Positions 1 to 5,432 of a stretch of 5,437 nucleotides of DNA are shown here, in pieces. Below the pieces are notes generated by a model. The model did not search any database. It had not been told where the DNA came from and was given only the letters and a program-made list of their open reading frames with translations. Position 1 is the stretch's first letter. Each line of letters starts with the position of its first letter. Both the position numbers and the translations under genes were made by a program. The stretch comes from an uncultured Collinsella sp. (GTDB lineage Bacteria > Actinomycetota > Coriobacteriia > Coriobacteriales > Coriobacteriaceae): positions 1 through 5,437 of the forward strand of contig CATXXC010000035.1 in the NCBI GenBank assembly GCA_958403385.1. The letters are read 5' to 3'.

Positions 1-211
1 ACGATATGGCACCGTGGGGACACATGTATGTCAATCCTGGTCTAACAGAGCCTTTGGTTTTGTAGGGAAACCAGTAGGCCGACAGTCTGTAGTGGTTGGC
101 TTCGACCAAAGCTCGCTCGAGTTCGCTTTGATCAGAGCACTTAAGACCCTTGTTTTCTGTCAATAGTGCTATTTGTTCGTTGATGGATATCCGCGACTTC
201 TGGTATTTCAT
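1..211 (-). CDS. Abi_2 (AbiD/AbiF-type) abortive infection protein, N-terminal part; runs off the left edge
   Basis: Translating the minus strand from the ATG at 211 down to the left edge gives 70 residues with no stop (codons end at base 2). The protein begins MKYQKSRISINEQIALLTEN and contains HYRLSAYWFPYK at residues 40-51, followed by a V-R-P-G-L-T-Y stretch near 56-62. The order 'short helix with an LL..KGL motif, then (Y/H)YRLS(G/A)YW, then PG(T/L)(T/S)' is the usual start of the Abi_2 family, whose members act as phage-triggered abortive-infection or toxin-like proteins with a HEPN-type RNase fold. The catalytic R-x4-6-H motif of the family would lie further in and is outside the window, so activity and intactness cannot be judged. 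The start is supported by AAGAGG (216-221) four bases upstream of the ATG. Family assignment comes from recognised motifs, not a search; AbiD versus AbiF subtype is not resolved. Confidence 0.8.
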   Translation of the reverse strand, partial: MKYQKSRISINEQIALLTENKGLKCSDQSELERALVEANHYRLSAYWFPYKTKGSVRPGLTYMCPHGAIS

Positions 212-275
212 TAAGCCTCTTGATAGAAAAAGAGCTGGAGTTGCGCATCGTTGAGAGGCTTTCCAGCTTTAGCAA
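212..275 (-). promoter_or_regulatory. Structured leader of the Abi_2 gene: terminator-like stem and Shine-Dalgarno-sequestering stem, interleaved
   Basis: On the minus strand the leader holds two perfect complementary pairs. Pair 1 is AGCTGGA (268-262) with TCCAGCT (239-233), followed by C and then five Ts, as in an intrinsic terminator. Pair 2 is AAGCCTCT (261-254) with AGAGGCTT (220-213); the second arm contains the Shine-Dalgarno of the Abi gene, ending one base before its ATG. The order is arm 1, arm 2, arm 1', arm 2', so the pairs either form a pseudoknot or exclude each other. Either arrangement could limit Abi expression or define a small RNA ending at the T run. The pairings are directly visible; the regulatory role is inference. 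Confidence 0.45.
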
Positions 276-281
276 AACAAA

Positions 282-308
282 CTTATAAGATGCGACGGGC
301 CGCGTCAA
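282..308 (-). promoter_or_regulatory. Candidate promoter of the Abi_2 gene
   Basis: Read on the minus strand, TTGACG (303-308) is followed after 15 bases by TATAAG (282-287). Both hexamers are close to the sigma-70 consensus, but the spacer is shorter than the ideal 17. Transcription would begin near 275, leaving a leader of about 64 bases that starts just before the paired segments described in the next entry. Confidence 0.45.
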
Positions 309-351
309 GATAATTACCGGACGGCCTAGGAGGCGGCTGGTTGGCTGGCTT

Positions 352-382
352 AAAACCTAGCGCGTGAGATGACGCTCCACGC
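352..382 (-). terminator. Possible intrinsic terminator of the GyrI-like gene
   Basis: Immediately after the TAG stop, the minus strand can fold GCGTGGAG (382-375) against CTCACGC (368-362). This gives seven pairs with one bulged G and a six-base loop. A TTTT run (355-352) follows after six bases. The stem is good, but the T tract is short and set back, so termination may be weak or factor-assisted. Confidence 0.4.
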
Positions 383-1020
383 TATTCAGCGCGCTTGATA
401 GGATGACGAACCACAGTCTTAAGTTTCTCCGGCGCACACTTGCGTGGATCGGAAAGATAGATTTCGTGATGTAAACGGGTGTCTGAGAAGTCGGGGACAT
501 AGCCCTGCTCGGTCGCATATTCATGCATGGCGTCTACGGTTGCCGGCTCGCTGTCGTAGGGTCCGGTATGCATGCATTGAACGCAGAGACCCTCGTCAAC
601 TTTAAGCAGCTCGACGGCAGAAAAGTCCAGTTTCTTTTTGGCCGTGGCTTCCGCGACCGCCCAGTCAAAGTCATCCTGAGTGACGAAATCGGGCAGGCGG
701 ATGCACGAGATAAAGTTGAAATCGTCCTTGCGTACATAATCGATGTCGCCGCTCGGGGAGTCTTGCCACCAGAAGCCCTCGAGCGGCGGTACCACAAAGT
801 CGAAATAGCCCTCGATACTCCTTGAGCCTTTCTTTGACATCTTGACGGTATAGGCGATGCCGTAAAGCAGCGGCAGGGCATTTTGATACTCGCCACCTTC
901 GGTATTTGGGTCGCCCTTTCCGCGAACGGCAACGTAGCTCATAGGCGGGACAGTTACGATACTCGGCTTGCTCGCAGGTCTGTAGAGCTCCTTGCATTCC
1001 TTCTTAAAGTCGAACGCCAT
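382..1020 (-). CDS. GyrI-like small-molecule-binding domain protein
   Basis: This 212-residue soluble protein shows the hallmarks of the stand-alone GyrI-like group (COG4832 type, by recognition): FVVPPLEGFWW at 75-85, a C-M-H-T-G-P-Y-D-x-E-P-A segment at 149-160, and HHEIYLSDPRK at 184-194 followed by A-P-E-K-L-K-T. The fold is the ligand-binding domain also seen in BmrR- and Rob-type regulators and in the E. coli gyrase inhibitor GyrI/SbmC. The aromatic cluster (W84, W85) and the acidic E185 are the likely pocket residues. Some relatives have been reported to hydrolyse DNA-alkylating cyclopropanoid compounds, while others only bind drugs; the actual ligand here is unknown. There is no DNA-binding domain, so it is not itself a transcription factor. 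The ATG at 1020 is supported by AAAGG eight bases upstream. It is transcribed divergently from the ABC operon, and a LexA-like palindrome lies 57 bases upstream of the start. Length is normal and nothing looks broken. Confidence 0.88.
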   Translation of the reverse strand: MAFDFKKECKELYRPASKPSIVTVPPMSYVAVRGKGDPNTEGGEYQNALPLLYGIAYTVKMSKKGSRSIEGYFDFVVPPLEGFWWQDSPSGDIDYVRKDDFNFISCIRLPDFVTQDDFDWAVAEATAKKKLDFSAVELLKVDEGLCVQCMHTGPYDSEPATVDAMHEYATEQGYVPDFSDTRLHHEIYLSDPRKCAPEKLKTVVRHPIKRAE

Positions 1021-1061
1021 GTTGGCCGCCTTTCTGCGTATTGGCCTGCTTAGATAGCTGA

Positions 1062-1072
1062 ATCATATCATA
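1062..1072 (-). promoter_or_regulatory. -10 element(s) of the GyrI-like gene promoter
   Basis: On the minus strand two overlapping TATGAT hexamers (1072-1067 and 1067-1062) each match the -10 consensus at five of six bases. No clear TTGACA lies upstream. With 17-base spacing from the 1062-1067 copy, the -35 position falls on CGAACA, inside the palindrome at 1077-1090. A weak -35 covered by an operator is typical of a repressible promoter. Confidence 0.5.
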
Positions 1073-1076
1073 GAAA

Positions 1077-1090
1077 CGAACAGCTGTTCG
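1077..1090. promoter_or_regulatory. LexA/SOS-box-like palindrome upstream of the GyrI-like gene
   Basis: CGAACAGCTGTTCG is a perfect 14-bp palindrome. It has the CGAAC-N4-GTTCG core of LexA boxes in Bacillus and Actinobacteria. On the minus strand the left half-site reads TTCGAAC, fitting the fuller actinobacterial TCGAAC-N4-GTTCGA form on that side. It lies just upstream of two TATGAT elements, where a bound repressor would cover the -35 region. The palindrome is seen directly; LexA binding is inference from the motif. It is about 200 bp from the ABC ATPase start, so control of the divergent operon is less likely. Confidence 0.65.
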
Positions 1091-1191
1091 AATGATTTGG
1101 CTGACAGATTGAGATGCGTGCGTTGTGTTTGGCGGTCGGCCTGACCCCATCGATGATTTCTCTGCCTCCCCGGCGCCTCATCTATAGCTGC

Positions 1192-1235
1192 CGTTTCCCC
1201 ATATAGAACCTGCCAAAATAAACCCGTCCCTTTTT
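1192..1235 (-). repeat. Left copy of an imperfect 44-bp inverted repeat flanking the ABC operon
   Basis: The reverse complement of this stretch, starting AAAAAGGGACGGGTTTATTT, matches 4771-4814 at 39 of 44 positions. With a small gap the match continues outward over GCAGC-TAT (to about 1183). The copy ends 56 bases before the ATPase start codon, so it lies in or next to the operon promoter. I see no target-site duplication. It resembles a dispersed intergenic repeat; whether it is genome-wide cannot be judged from one window. Confidence 0.8.
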
Positions 1236-1291
1236 AGTCGGTGCGAAATGGGTAATACTAAAGAGTTATCCGACCAGATGGGAACCGATCG
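1236..1291 (+). promoter_or_regulatory. Leader of the ABC operon with a weak hairpin; no clear promoter
   Basis: The 56 bases between the repeat and the ATPase start hold a small dyad, GGGTAA (1250-1255) and TTATCC (1266-1271), which pairs over six positions with one G-U wobble and a ten-base loop. A second five-base pairing, GTCGG (1237-1241) with CCGAC (1270-1274), is possible but weaker. The only Shine-Dalgarno-like stretch is GGGA (1280-1283), eight bases before the ATG. I find no convincing -35/-10 pair here or further upstream to 1091, so the operon promoter is unplaced. No regulator gene for the transporter is present in the window. Confidence 0.25.
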
Positions 1292-1993
1292 ATGGCTTAT
1301 ATCGAATTCAAAGACGTCATCAAGGCATACGGCGAGGGCGACGCCCGCATTCACGCACTCGACGGCGCGAGCTTTACGGTCGAGCGCGGCGAGCTCGCCA
1401 TCATTTTGGGTGCTTCGGGTGCCGGCAAGACCACGGCGCTCAACATTCTGGGCGGCATGGATACGGCGACTTCCGGCACCGTGACGGTGGACGGGCGCGA
1501 TGTGAGCTCCGCTAACGAGGCGCAGCTCGTGGAATACCGCCGCGCCGACGTCGGCTTTGTCTTCCAGTTCTACAATCTGGTCCCCAACCTGACGGCGCTC
1601 GAAAATGTTGAGCTTGCGGCGCAAATCTGCCCTGATTCGCTCGATGCCGAGCAAACGCTTTGCCAGGTTGGCTTGGGTGAGCGCCTCGCCAACTTCCCCG
1701 CGCAGCTTTCGGGCGGCGAGCAGCAGCGCGTGTCCATTGCCCGCGCACTGGCAAAGAACCCCAAGCTGCTTTTGTGCGACGAGCCCACGGGCGCACTTGA
1801 CTATAAAACCGGCAAGCAGATCTTGCAGCTGCTGCAGGACACTTGCCGCAAGCAGGGCATTACGGTCATCATCATCACCCACAACTCCGCGCTGGCGCCC
1901 ATGGCCGATCGCCTGATCCGCTTTAAGAACGGTCGCGTGGAGAGCGAGACGGTCCAGCAAAATCCCGTGCCTATCGAGACGATCGAGTGGTAG
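1292..1993 (+). CDS. ABC transporter ATP-binding protein, MacB/LolD type
   Basis: This cytoplasmic ATPase (233 residues, normal length for the family) powers the permease encoded just downstream. All nucleotide-binding motifs are present: Walker A GASGAGKTT at 40-48, Q-loop glutamine 92 in FVFQFYNL, signature LSGGEQQR at 139-146, Walker B LLLCDEP at 159-165 with catalytic E164, D-loop GALD at 167-170, and H-loop H197 in ITHN. The opening M-A-Y-I-E-F-K-D-V and the GEQQRVSIARAL stretch are characteristic of the subfamily that pairs with FtsX-like permeases (MacB, LolD, YknY, BceA) rather than with classical import or multidrug permeases. The ATG at 1292 is the only sensible start: it begins right before the first conserved strand and no earlier in-frame start follows a better ribosome site. 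The stop overlaps the next gene, so the two are translationally coupled. Substrate unknown. Confidence 0.93.
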   Translation: MAYIEFKDVIKAYGEGDARIHALDGASFTVERGELAIILGASGAGKTTALNILGGMDTATSGTVTVDGRDVSSANEAQLVEYRRADVGFVFQFYNLVPNLTALENVELAAQICPDSLDAEQTLCQVGLGERLANFPAQLSGGEQQRVSIARALAKNPKLLLCDEPTGALDYKTGKQILQLLQDTCRKQGITVIIITHNSALAPMADRLIRFKNGRVESETVQQNPVPIETIEW

Positions 1994-4764
1994 CGCCCAT
2001 GGACCAAGACCGCCAAAACAGCCTACGCCGCGACGCGCAGAACACGGAGCGCGAGCAGGATTTTACGACCTACCGCACTGCCCAAAGCTCAAACGATATG
2101 GTGCCGACGGTTTTTCGCCGTGGCATCTACCGCACAATCCGAGGCAGTCTTAAGCGCTTTTTGTCAATCGTGGTCATCACCGCGCTTGGCGTGAGCGTGA
2201 TGTGCGGCCTTAAGGCGGGTTGCGAGGACCTGTGTGATTCGGTTGATGCCTACTTCGACCAGCAAAATGTCTATGACATTAACGTGCAGTCGACCTATGG
2301 CCTTACGCGCGACGATCTCGCGGCTATCCAAGAGGTCGACGGCGTCGAGACGGCCGAGGGTATCTACACCGAGACCGCCTACACCGCCGTGGGCACAACG
2401 CGCGAGCGCGTGGTCGTGCAAAGTCTCTCCAAGGAGAACATCGATCAGCCAGTGCTCGTGAACGGCGATTTGCCCGAGAGCGCCGATGAGGTCGCGGTGA
2501 CTTCGAAGTTCCTGAAGGCTTCGGGTAAAAAGCTCGGCGATACGGTGAGCTTTGCTGCCAACGATGCGAGCTCGTCGAACCAAAGCGCCAAGGATCAGTT
2601 TGCCGATGGCGATTACACCATCACGGCCGAGGTTCTCGATCCCACTGATGTGAGCTCCGACTCGACAGTCAACGCCTTTCGCGCTGCTTCGGCCGCGGAC
2701 TACAAGTTCTATGTGAGCGAGGACGCCGCGACATCTTCTTCCTACTCCGCGGTCCACGTGATCGTCGAGGGAGCCAAGAGCCTCAACTCCTATTCGGATG
2801 CCTACGCGGCAAAGATCAACAAGGTCAAGGACAATATCGAGAAGATCCGCGAGGAGCGTGAGAAGGCGCGCGCTCAGGAGCTGACAGTCGACACGCCGGC
2901 AAGCTTAGATGCGGCTGAGCGCCAGGCGAATATGCTCTTTGGGATTGAACAGGGCAACATCAACCGCATGGCAGAGGGCAGTGAGGAGCGCGTGCAAGCG
3001 CAGGCCGACCTGGACCAGCGTCGCGCCGCCGCCGACCAGCAGTTTGCCGATGCCCGCGCCGAGCTCTCTGACCTGGGCGAATGCACCTGGTACATCCAGG
3101 ACCGCGGCAATATCGCAAGTTACTCGAGCGTGGAGAGCGATAGCTCGTCAATTGAAGCCATCGCCACGGTGTTCCCGTTCATCTTCTTTATCGTCGCCGT
3201 GCTCATCAGCCTCACTACCGCCACGCGTATGGTCGAGGAGGAGCGCACGCTCATTGGCCTGTACAAGGCGCTCGGCTACTCGCGCGAGCGCATCCTGTCC
3301 AAATACGTGGACTATGCGCTGTGGGCGTGCCTGATCGGCGGCGTGCTCGGCAATATCATCGGATTTGTGGGCCTGCCGCTGTTCCTGTTTACGGTGTTCG
3401 ACGACATGTACTCGCTGCCCCAGATGCTGCTTTCGTACGATATCGTGTCGTCGCTCGTGTCGGTGGCGCTGTTTGCCGTGGGCGTGGTGGGCGCCACGAT
3501 TATCGCCTGCCGCCACGAGATGGCCGAGACCCCTGCCTCGCTCATGCGTCCCAAGGCCCCGCGCGCCGGCTCGCGCATTCTGCTCGAGCGTATCGGATTT
3601 ATCTGGCATCGCATGAGTTTTTTGAACAAGGTCGCCGCGCGTAATCTGTTCCGTTACAAAAAGCGTGCCTTTATGACCATCTTTGGCATCGCGGGCTGCA
3701 CGGCGCTCGTGATTTGCGGCATGGGCATTCGCGATACGTCGGTGGCGCTTTCGCCCAAGCAGTATGGGCATATCACACGCTACGACCTACTGGCGGTTGC
3801 CAACCCTGACGATTTTTCGAAGACGTGTGCGGCACTGGAGGAGCGCAGCGCTGCCAAGGACTCCAACGTGACGGTGACCTCGACGCTGCCGATTATGACC
3901 GACAACGTTACCTTTACGTTTGGCGGCAAGAGCGAGACCGTGCAGCTGGTCGTAGTGCCCGATAACCGCACGGACGACTTGGGCGACTACGTGTGCCTGG
4001 AGGATGAAGCCAAGGAACCGTTGCCCCTGCGCGATGGCGATGTATATCTGAGCAAGAGCTCTCAGCTGGTGCTGGGAATTCATCCGGGCGATACGGCGCA
4101 GGTCCAGGATTCGTCGCTCAATGTTGCCGATGTTAAGGTCAGCGACATTTCGCTCAACTACTTGGGCAACACCCTCTATATGACGCAGGGCACCTATGAG
4201 CGCGCGTTCGGTCGCAGTGCGCGCCTTAACGGCATCTTTGCGCTGCTCAAGGGCTCGTCTGCCGATCAGATCAAGTTTGGCGAGCGCCTTAAGAGCGACG
4301 GGTGGCTGACGATTTCGTGCACGGCTGAGCATTGGGAGAACTACGAGGACAACTTTGCCATCGTTAACTCGGTGGTGGTGCTTGTGACCTTTATGGCGGC
4401 GTGCCTGTCGTTTGTGGTGGTGTTTACGCTGTCCAACACCAACATCTCCGAGCGCGAGCGCGAGCTGGCGACCATCAAAGTGCTGGGCTTCCGCCGTGGC
4501 GAGGTGCACCATTACGTCAACAAGGAGACGTTGATTTTGACGGCAATCGGTGCCGCGCTGGGCGTTCCGCTGGGCGGCTTGCTGGCCGAGAGCTTTACGT
4601 ACATCCTGCAGATGCCGTCGCTCTACTTTGACGTTGAGGTCGAGCCGCTGAGCTACGTGCTTGCCGTGGTGCTGGCCTTTGCGTTCACAATCATCGTCAA
4701 CCTCGCCACCAACCGAACCCTCAACAAGATCGACATGGTCGGCGCCCTCAAAAGCGCCGAATAA
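1987..4764 (+). CDS. FtsX-like (MacB/SalY-type) ABC transporter permease with an extracellular coiled coil
   Basis: This 925-residue membrane protein is the partner of the upstream ATPase. A charged cytoplasmic N-terminus precedes TM1 (about 58-77). Extracellular domain 1 (about 80-390) starts with the family's Y-F-D-Q-Q-N-x-Y-D-I and STYGLT (102-107) motifs and contains a charged helical hairpin or coiled coil (about 275-300 and 335-362). TM2-4 (about 393-415, 443-470, 484-508) form the first FtsX domain. TM5 (about 562-581), extracellular domain 2 (about 583-788) and TM6-8 (about 793-815, 847-872, 888-908) repeat the layout. The two halves share cytoplasmic motifs: EERTLIGLYKALGYSRE (418-434) and ERELATIKVLGFRRGE (824-839), likely ATPase-coupling helices. 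One chain therefore carries both permease halves. Such systems perform efflux, lipoprotein or peptide handling, or mechanical signalling; which applies is not visible. The start is either GTG 1987, overlapping the ATPase stop, or ATG 1999; neither has a strong ribosome site. Confidence 0.92.
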   Translation: MVAPMDQDRQNSLRRDAQNTEREQDFTTYRTAQSSNDMVPTVFRRGIYRTIRGSLKRFLSIVVITALGVSVMCGLKAGCEDLCDSVDAYFDQQNVYDINVQSTYGLTRDDLAAIQEVDGVETAEGIYTETAYTAVGTTRERVVVQSLSKENIDQPVLVNGDLPESADEVAVTSKFLKASGKKLGDTVSFAANDASSSNQSAKDQFADGDYTITAEVLDPTDVSSDSTVNAFRAASAADYKFYVSEDAATSSSYSAVHVIVEGAKSLNSYSDAYAAKINKVKDNIEKIREEREKARAQELTVDTPASLDAAERQANMLFGIEQGNINRMAEGSEERVQAQADLDQRRAAADQQFADARAELSDLGECTWYIQDRGNIASYSSVESDSSSIEAIATVFPFIFFIVAVLISLTTATRMVEEERTLIGLYKALGYSRERILSKYVDYALWACLIGGVLGNIIGFVGLPLFLFTVFDDMYSLPQMLLSYDIVSSLVSVALFAVGVVGATIIACRHEMAETPASLMRPKAPRAGSRILLERIGFIWHRMSFLNKVAARNLFRYKKRAFMTIFGIAGCTALVICGMGIRDTSVALSPKQYGHITRYDLLAVANPDDFSKTCAALEERSAAKDSNVTVTSTLPIMTDNVTFTFGGKSETVQLVVVPDNRTDDLGDYVCLEDEAKEPLPLRDGDVYLSKSSQLVLGIHPGDTAQVQDSSLNVADVKVSDISLNYLGNTLYMTQGTYERAFGRSARLNGIFALLKGSSADQIKFGERLKSDGWLTISCTAEHWENYEDNFAIVNSVVVLVTFMAACLSFVVVFTLSNTNISERERELATIKVLGFRRGEVHHYVNKETLILTAIGAALGVPLGGLLAESFTYILQMPSLYFDVEVEPLSYVLAVVLAFAFTIIVNLATNRTLNKIDMVGALKSAE

Positions 4765-4770
4765 CCTACC

Positions 4771-4814
4771 AAAAAGGGACAGGTTTATTATGGCAGGTTT
4801 TATCTGGGCAAACG
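4771..4814 (+). repeat. Right copy of the 44-bp inverted repeat flanking the ABC operon
   Basis: The stretch begins AAAAAGGGACAGGTTTATTA seven bases after the permease stop and matches the reverse complement of 1192-1235 at 39 of 44 positions (mismatches at repeat positions 11, 20, 30, 34 and 39). Within the unit, CAGGTTTAT (4780-4788) recurs as CAGGTTTTAT (4794-4803). Its outer end, GGGCAAACG, lies in the left arm of the terminator hairpin; the left copy has no matching right arm nearby. Confidence 0.8.
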
Positions 4815-4853
4815 CCGGGCAGCCTATGGGCGGTCTGGCGTTTGCCCCGTTTT
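4806..4853 (+). terminator. Intrinsic terminator of the ABC operon
   Basis: GGGCAAACGCC (4806-4816) and GGCGTTTGCCC (4837-4847) are perfectly complementary over 11 bases. The 20-base loop can form a small inner GCC/GGC stem. The stem is followed by CG and TTTT (4850-4853). It lies 41 bases past the permease stop and before the end of the convergent gene. On the minus strand no T-rich run follows directly, so it mainly serves the plus strand. Confidence 0.65.
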
Positions 4854-4880
4854 GCTGGGGATGTTTGTTGCTCAGTGCTC

Positions 4881-5201
4881 TTATTGACCAATCCAGTGTT
4901 GTGCATAGCTCTTGATGTCTTCGGTAAAACCGTCAAGATCGTCGAGGGTTATTACGTTGTCGATAAGTAAGTTGGCTATCTCGCGATGCATTGTGCTGCG
5001 GCGAATGTTGTTTGAAATTACGCCTGAGGACAGCTTGTCTCTATTGAGGCGCTCTTCTAGTGCCCAAAATCTACTGGACGCTTCGCTGTCGCCGTTCAGC
5101 ATCTCAACGTACTGGCCGATGAGCTTTTCCATATAACGTTCTTGCCATTGGGGAAGCATTTTCTTAAACAGCTTCCAGTCGCTTTCGGCTACGTCGCGCA
5201 T
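4881..5201 (-). CDS. Small helical protein of unknown function (family often labelled 'multidrug transporter')
   Basis: This is a 106-residue soluble, charged, mostly helical protein beginning MRDVAESDWKLFKKMLPQWQ. I recognise the opening D-x-A-E-S-D-W-K-x-F-x-K-x-(L/I)-P-x-W-Q-E-x-Y-M and the later F-W-x-L-E-x-R (45-51) and R-R-S-x-M (67-71) motifs from a small family common in gut Firmicutes and Actinobacteria. Databases often call it 'multidrug transporter', but there is no membrane segment and no transporter motif, so that name is not supported. The biochemical role is unknown. The ATG at 5201 is chosen over an in-frame ATG at 5243 because GGAGG sits four bases before it, nothing similar precedes the upstream ATG, and the family motif starts right at this methionine. 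The gene converges on the ABC operon, 116 bases away, and may be driven from the promoter candidate near 5384-5412. Confidence 0.72.
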   Translation of the reverse strand: MRDVAESDWKLFKKMLPQWQERYMEKLIGQYVEMLNGDSEASSRFWALEERLNRDKLSSGVISNNIRRSTMHREIANLLIDNVITLDDLDGFTEDIKSYAQHWIGQ

Positions 5202-5380
5202 ATGTCCTCCGCTCGTCAAATGGGCTTTCCATTTGCCTTTCATTCTATTTGGTTTTCGCTCGCAGGTGCGGATGAGAGGCTCTCTTAGTCTTCGAGATTG
5301 GGCTTGAATGGGTCGTATGCCACAAAACGGGCCTATCTACTACGTTTAATTGGATACCCTCAACTATGCCGGGAAAACGA

Positions 5381-5432
5381 AAAATAAAACCGACGCTCCT
5401 ATAAGTTGTCAAGAGGCAGTTTGCGGGAGCGT
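5381..5432 (-). terminator. Possible terminator for a gene entering from the right, overlapping the promoter candidate
   Basis: ACGCTCC (5432-5426) and GGAGCGT (5399-5393) on the minus strand form seven perfect pairs around a 26-base loop. They are followed by CGGTTTTATTTTTCG, a T-rich tail. The loop is long for an intrinsic terminator and contains the TTGACA of the promoter candidate. Either reading, or both, could be right; the sequence beyond the window would decide. Confidence 0.3.
5384..5412 (-). promoter_or_regulatory. Candidate minus-strand promoter near the right edge
   Basis: On the minus strand TTGACA (5412-5407, perfect -35) is followed after exactly 17 bases by TTTTAT (5389-5384, four of six matches to the -10). 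Transcription would start near 5377 and give a leader of about 175 bases before the small helical gene at 5201. That leader contains no gene I can support. It does hold an 11-bp dyad, GAGAGGCTCTC (5274-5284), which is too tight for a hairpin but could be a protein site. Confidence 0.45.

Noticed and set aside
311..360. Short GGCTGGTT / GGCTGGCT tandem and a CCTAGG-centred dyad between the Abi and GyrI-like genes
   Set aside because: Only two short units and a four-base stem; no spacer regularity to suggest CRISPR and nothing to separate it from chance.
523..825. Plus-strand open frame of 100 codons within the GyrI-like gene
   Set aside because: Antisense to a well-conserved protein; no ribosome site or motif.
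1248..1484. Plus-strand open frame of 78 codons starting before the ATPase
   Set aside because: Out of frame with the ATPase, no Shine-Dalgarno, and Ser/Arg-rich composition beyond the overlap. A leader peptide role is not supported because the frame runs deep into the gene.
1178..1960. Long minus-strand open frame (260 codons) across the ATPase gene
   Set aside because: It is antisense to an intact ATPase with every motif present, and its His/Arg/Ala-rich composition is what GC-rich genes give when read backwards. Its last residues only mirror the repeat at 1192-1235.
2164..2757. Minus-strand open frame of 197 codons inside the permease
   Set aside because: Shadow of the permease coding strand; no recognisable motif and no ribosome site.
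3148..3771. Minus-strand open frame of 207 codons inside the permease
   Set aside because: Very His/Arg-rich antisense translation of membrane segments; not protein-like.
3787..4512. Minus-strand open frame of 241 codons inside the permease
   Set aside because: Same antisense effect opposite extracellular domain 2; no family resemblance.
5202..5243. N-terminal extension of the small helical protein from an ATG at 5243
   Set aside because: No Shine-Dalgarno before 5243, whereas GGAGG precedes the ATG at 5201, where the conserved part begins.
5285..5332. Minus-strand stretch reading ARFVAYDPFKPNLED before a stop
   Set aside because: It looks like a protein C-terminus and might be a gene remnant, but it is only 15 codons, has a stop directly upstream and no start, so it cannot be supported.
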